This document shows, in pieces, positions 57,737 through 64,000 of a DNA stretch of 64,000 bases. The notes beneath the pieces are model-generated. The model worked only from the letters and a program-made list of their open reading frames with translations, searched no databases and was not told where the DNA came from. The position numbers and the translations under genes were made by a program. Source of the stretch: Dipetalonema caudispina (taxonomy: Eukaryota; Nematoda; Chromadorea; Rhabditida; Onchocercidae). Each line of letters starts with the position of its first letter. Positions within the stretch are counted from its first letter, which is position 1. Where the stretch lies: assembly GCA_013365325.1 (NCBI GenBank), contig JABVXV010000240.1, positions 34,032-98,031 on the forward strand, in the 5' to 3' direction.

Positions 57737-58730
57737 ATAAGGGAAAAGATATTACGCATAAACAATTCTCGGAGACAATTCGATGACAGTTGATTTGTAA
57801 TTAAATGTGCAAATTTTGATAAATATTTGAAAAATTACAGGATGATAATAAAATTATATTGTTATGCTTTTTTTTTTTTTGATTTCTCTTATCTGTTTCT
57901 TCTTTTTTTTTTTTTTTCTTTTCAAATTTTAATAAAATATTATTTTTACTCTGTTCATTTCATCACAAATATTTTTCTACTCTTTGACCTGAAGTGTAAA
58001 CAAGTGTGAAGTATGGATAAGAAGATATATTAATCTCGCAATAGGTATCCGTCGGATGGTAATTTGATGACAAAGGTTAAAAAAAAGAGGATTAGCCTTA
58101 ACTAAAAGAGGTTTATCATACTGTTCATTTGTCAGATTAAACATCTTTTAAGTTTTTTTCTCTTTCTTTTTTTTTTTTTTTTTTTCTCTTTCTCTCCTAC
58201 TGTGTTTTCTTTTTTTTAAATTATATGCTTTTCTTCTTTCATTGAAGTTTTAAAAATAATCTAAAAATAAATTTTTTTTTTTTTTCTTTCATTCGTTGAA
58301 AATTAACATTAAATATTACAGTAAGATAAGATCAAGAAAAAAAAAAAAAAAAAAGAATGAAATGATATAAGATTGTAAATTGGGAATTGTTTCAAATAAA
58401 ACATTTCAATCATAATATAACATATTGATCGATCATCGATAATTCTGTTTTAATCCATAAATCTATGAATAGAATTTTATTATATTGAATATTCCTTGAA
58501 AAATCTTTATCCCAACAACAATAGGGACAACAACAACAAAAAAAAAAAGCCAAATCTGCATTATCGTAAATGGAAAAGCGGTATAGATAAAAGGATAATA
58601 AGATTGAATGACTGACTGACCGACTAACTAACTGACTGATTGATTTTTAACAACTACTGACCGGTAGAAATGATCGTATAATATTGGCACGTGACAAATG
58701 TATATACACATACACACACACAAATCTGTG

Positions 58731-58757
58731 CATGCATGCATGCATGCATGCATGCAT
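58731..58757. repeat. (GCAT)n self-complementary repeat
   Basis: Perfect CATG/GCAT units over 27 bases are wholly self-complementary and could extrude as a cruciform. Confidence 0.9.
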
Positions 58758-61700
58758 ACGAAATAGTAATTAAGATTATTTGTTTAAATGATTTGTAGCA
58801 TTTTCTTTTGCTTTTATTTTTCTTTCCATTCAATGCATCTTTTCATCGGATTCTTTTGATGAATTTGCGGTAAATTTATTTGTCCCTTTTTTTTGATGAA
58901 CTTATCTTTTACCATTTTTATTGCTTATGCAAATTAGGGATAAAATAAGTAACTGATCATTATTGATTTCTTGAATCATTTGATTTGCTAGTATTAAAAG
59001 CAAAGAAAATAAAGCCTATTAAAAGATATAAGTTAAGTTTGAATTTGATTTAATTTGAGAATGAAATTTAAATTTTTGAATAATTTGTGCGGGAAAAAAG
59101 AAACTCTCAGTATTGCATAAGCAATAAATAACTTACATTAATAATTTTACAATTACCATAGACATCAAATCAATAAAGGAAGATGGAAATTATAAAAGGT
59201 ATAATTTAAAACTGAATTAAAATTGAAATTTGAGTTGAAATATTTTAAAAAAAAATGATGTAATGATTATTGTCAAGGCTTGAAAACTTGTAACATTAGC
59301 TGCATAATTTTTTTTTTTTTTCTCCCTGCTATAATACAGTAGAATTTAAATAATTGAATAATGTATTCTACGTAATTTACGAAATTTAATAAACTTACAA
59401 AATTCAATGATCAACCAGCATTCAACAATATGTCACATTTATTCTTTTCTATAAAAGTAATCAAAAATTTAGAGAAGCAAAAATTATTCCAATAACAAAT
59501 TTGATAGCTTAAATTTGAAATAATAATTGGTCCTTATATTAAAGATTTTTTTGACAATTTAAGATAAATGCAAGCATTGAATAGAATACATTTGAATTAT
59601 TTATTTAAAAAACTTCTTCTATTATAATTTAAATTTTATCATTTTTCTTTTTTAAACAATCCAATTTTAATTTTTTTTTTTAAAAAAAAAGTTCGCTTTT
59701 TCTTTTTCTAAAAAAAAAAAAAAGAATGAAAGTGAAATTATTCATAAAATAATTGCGACATTTGCTAAAAACATTCAAATATCTTTTTCATATATAATTA
59801 AATAGCAAAAATAATTAATGCAAATTTAGTAATAACTAAAGAAGTGAATGATTTCGTTTTTAATTCATCCATCATTTTTTCACCTCTCTCCAACTTTCCC
59901 TCATATCCTTTTCTCCCTCTCCCTCTCTCTCTCTCTCTCTCCCTCTCTTTTTCATCTCCCTCTTTTCTATTCTTAAAAAAGAGGCTAAAAAACGGAAGGA
60001 AACATTTGATATTATTCCGCTTCATTTCAATTCCATTTTCTCTTTTCCGGGAGGATTTATTAGAACCGACAAAGAGAATTTACTAAATGTGACATTTCTT
60101 CTTTTTTTTTTTTTCCTTCATTTAACCCGAATTAAACACCTTTAGAAATCTGTCGAGATTAAGCCATTATCAATCGATATCATCCATTAACATTAACGAG
60201 CGGGTATCCACAAAAAAAAAAAAGGTATAAAAAGTGACAAAATGAATAATTGATTGATAAATGATTAATTAATGACAATGATAACAACAATAATGATAAT
60301 GCTAATAGTGATAATAAATGATAAAAGAAGCTTAGATAGTAGTAAATGTTTTGATTTAATCATATCATGGGTAAATATTATTTGATTGATAGCACATTAC
60401 ATTAGAATTGTTTATTGTTTACTGTAAAATATTTAAGAATATTGAAATAATAGAAATTGATATATCATTAAGATGGATAAAAGCCTCACGGGGATATGGT
60501 AAGAAAGGATTGTTGTTAAAGTATCCAATACAATTCCTCCTGAGACAATTTACTACCATATTTTCAGAGCAGATGTTAAATCTGAAAATTTGTCATCAGC
60601 ATTCATTGATTTAGAGGAAAATAATGTTTTGTTATCATTTATATCATTGATGATAAGCATAATAAATATATGTTAATGCATATATTAATTAAATGTTTGA
60701 ATTTTAAACCTTTCAAAATATAGCACTAATTTCAATTCAAAATTATATTAGATTTAAACCAAGGAAATATCATTCATACTTAATGTTTTCCTCAACAATA
60801 CATTTTATTAATTCAATTATTTTTGTAATATTTTTAATTGATTATGTACAGAATTGATCAAAAAAATTAGGAAAAACTTTTAATTATATTAAATGAAATC
60901 AAATATGAGCATTATTAGTAATATTATTATTATTACAAAAATAAAACAAAAAAAAAATAGACCATAATATGTAAATTACAAACGTTATCATATAACATTG
61001 ACATCAATTAATTGTTATGTATATTTAACAAAAATAAAATACTTCCTTGAATAAATTAATCAGAACATATAATAAACAAATCATAAATGAAATTGAATTA
61101 GGGAAAGATATGATAAGTTAATTTTTGAAATTATTAATGATGTATGATTATGGTTAACGATTAAAGATTTATACCGAAATATTATATTAATATTGATATA
61201 GATTGAAGTAATTTTGAAGCTATAAATTACTTACAATTTATGCAAGAATTAATCAAAATTATTTAAGAAGACTGAGAATGAGCATGTTGACATTTCTATA
61301 AAGATTTAAAAAAAAAAAAATAAAATTTAAATTTAAAATCCAATCAAGCATAAAAACAATTATTTGAAAATTAAGATTATTTAGTGAACTTTTTGACATT
61401 TCAATTAACCGTACTATATGTTACCTTATTAAATATTTTACAAAAAGGTTATAAAATTGTAGAATTGATAGAAAAGAGACATCAAATGAAAGGAAGGAAA
61501 TTAGATCAATTGACTTAAAAGATCAGAATTTAATTCTTTCTTGAAAAGGTTAAAACAAAAATAAACTTCAAAGCTTTAATGCTCTCTTATGATAAGCAAA
61601 TTTTTGTCATTCTTTCTTCTCCCTCATCTTCTTTTCTTTGTCCACTTGATATGTAATAATATTTCATTTAATAAATAATAATAATAATAATAATAGTAAT

Positions 61701-62216
61701 TAATAAAAGTTTCCCATCCAATCGTTCAATATTTGCCAATATTTGTTGCAAAAAATTCGCGTAATATTCATTTTATATTCATTAAAATTTAATTAAATAG
61801 AAGTTACAATGTAGTGGAAGGAGAAAAAGAAAGAAAAAGTTAAATTTAGAAGATGAATAAATGAGGAAAAATTTTTTCAAAAAAAAAATGATGGTATTCA
61901 TTAAATTTTAGATTTAATTAAATAAAAGTTAACAAAATAAAAAAAAAAAAAAAAACGGAAAAGATTAAATTTATGTGATATATTTTGATTGACGAAAGGT
62001 TAAAAAAAAAAAAAAAAATTCGATAAACTGAATAAAATATAAATGTTAAGTGTATTTATTTATTCATTTTGAACATGAAATGAATTGCAACTACTCAATT
62101 GATGAATTATTTGAGATGAGAATTTTTATTGCACTTCTTTTTCTGAAGTGGATAATAGTCATCGTTGTTGTAGAAGTGGTTAGTTATTAGGTTATTGTAA
62201 TGGTACCATATTCATT

Positions 62217-62270
62217 CACTCTCTCTCCCTCTCTCTCTCCCTCTCTCTCCCTCTCTCTCTCTCTCTCTAT
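62217..62270. repeat. CT-rich microsatellite
   Basis: CT units interrupted by CCT lie in non-coding DNA. Similar tracts occur near 59915-59946 and 7545-7580. Confidence 0.85.
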
Positions 62271-62785
62271 CTCTTATATACAATTTTTCACTCTTTAATC
62301 CTTTTATCATTTACAATCTTCTAATCAATTAAGCCACAAAACCTACAATTTATTTTATTTTTATTGTATATTTAGCAATAGCAATTGTTGTTGTAGTAGT
62401 AGTAGTAGTAGTAGTAAGAGTAGGAATAGTGAATAGTAGTTAATAGTCCTAAAACATCGTAATACTGAAATAAATGTGATTGAATCTCATCATCAATTGG
62501 TACTTTAAGTGGGTAGGGAGAAAAAAAAAAGGATGAAAATAGCCTAGAATTAATGAATTCATAAAGCTTATCCATCTCTTTACCACTTAACTATTAATTT
62601 TCATAATAAATAATATTCCTCCTGTTGCTCATTTATTGCTATTGTTTTTCCTTTTTTCCTTTTTTTTTTCTTATTACTATTTGATAAAATAATTTTTAAT
62701 CTAAAATAATTGTATTATTTAATTTAATAATAAATTTTTATATTTATTTATTTTTATATAAATAAATAAATAAATATATTTTGCC

Positions 62786-62826
62786 ATTCATTCATTCATT
62801 CATTCATTCATTCATTCATTTATTCA
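62786..62826. repeat. (ATTC)n microsatellite
   Basis: About 10 ATTC units follow an AATA-rich stretch at 62755-62775. Confidence 0.9.
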
Positions 62827-63880
62827 TCATCCAATATACCCAATAATTATATGATTTCCTCATCCTATAATCAATTATCAACATGGAAAACTATCAATTT
62901 TTGACTTATTTTTATGCAAAATAAGCAAAATGTACGACAAAAAGAAGCTAAATTTTTTGTCATTGTAGTATAAATAATAATTTTTAGTAAATCAATGTAG
63001 CATTATTCAATTTTTTGTTATATCATTGTAGCATAAGTTATTTCTTCTAGCTAAAAATGAAATAAATATAAAGCAATGATGAAGAATATTAGAGGTGAAA
63101 GGGAATGTACATTTATCAAATGATAACAAAAGCATTCATATAGAGTAACTATATTTTAATAATTAAAGTTAATATTAATTATATGATTATTAGCGAAATA
63201 ATTATAGCAAAATATTTGTTTCAATAATAATAGAAATGGATTATAATAAATTATAAAATGATTGATAATGTGTAAATCTCAATTGGATAGGATTAACAAT
63301 ATGATAGCGTCCAATATAACAACAACAACAACGGAAAATATGCCATATTTAAATGTTTGGATCAATTCTGGCCAATAGCATATCAATTAATTCATTAATA
63401 AAATATTGTTAATACATTATCAATTAGGTGAGAGGAAAATCGATGGTACATAATTTTATTTAAATTAGTAATTTGTTGGATACACATATTCTGATAATGC
63501 TTCAGAATGATTAACTTTAGATACTGTCAGAATTTGTTTATTTAATATTTTTCCTTTTTTTTTTTTTTTTTTGATTAACATGTTTTCCTTCACCTATTTG
63601 TTCATCTGTTTCTTTATTCACTTATTGAGCATTTATTTATTTATATTAAGTATTAAAAGGGATTTAAAACCATAATTATTCGTATTAAAATTAATAATTT
63701 GCAAACAAATTTAAATCAACCACTTCTTGTTAACAACGTTAATTAACACATAAATAATTCTACTTGACATTTAGTGACATTCATAAATAAGCACATTTTT
63801 TCAATTTTAGTTTAATAATATTAAAATTTCAGTTATAATTTTATGCTACTATTAAATTATTAAAATGTTTAAATCATTTC

Positions 63881-64000
<120 letters not shown>

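Overview
The window reads as nuclear DNA of a nematode, most likely a filarial or other spirurid (clade III) worm. It is very AT-rich, with many poly-A/T runs and microsatellites. Every gene is broken into short exons by GT-AG introns, and the best protein resemblances are to nematode or general animal proteins. Most first exons sit a few to about 35 bases behind a U-rich AG, as expected for spliced-leader trans-splicing. I found no prokaryotic operon, CRISPR array, Wolbachia-like insertion, tRNA or rRNA gene.

Ten protein-coding genes can be assembled exon by exon with reading phase kept across every junction. From left to right: a secreted CAP/SCP-domain protein whose 3' part runs off the left edge (-); abcf-2, a twin-ATPase ABC-F protein (-, 16 exons); an ADP/ATP carrier (+, 4 exons); cdk-5 (-, 8 exons); a PDGF/VEGF-type cystine-knot growth factor like pvf-1 (-, 4 exons); ced-6/GULP (+, 9 exons); the FACT subunit SSRP1 (+, 17 exons); ribosomal protein S28 (+, 2 exons); Elongator subunit ELP2 (+, 19 exons); and a NeuroD-type bHLH factor like cnd-1 (-, 2 exons).

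The layout is three divergent or convergent pairs followed by a co-oriented run. abcf-2 and the ADP/ATP carrier diverge from 13.5-16.2 kb. The carrier and cdk-5 converge at 18.2-19.1 kb. pvf-1 and ced-6 diverge across a 5.1 kb repeat-rich gap. ced-6, SSRP1, rps-28 and ELP2 all read rightward from 32 to 52 kb. The short gaps between the last three could mean a polycistronic unit joining transcription/translation genes (FACT, ribosome, Elongator).

The left flank (1.1-8.5 kb), the 26.9-32.1 kb gap and the right 7 kb upstream of the bHLH gene hold no gene I can support. They contain simple repeats, a few palindromes, a short inverted-repeat element and some less AT-rich islands that may be regulatory. 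No wholly new biological system is evident. The items most worth following up are the growth-factor gene, the CAP protein with an unusual N-terminal extension, a possible alternative last exon in ced-6, a recurrent AAG 3' splice site, the possible SSRP1/rps-28/ELP2 operon, and regulatory-looking motifs upstream of the bHLH gene.
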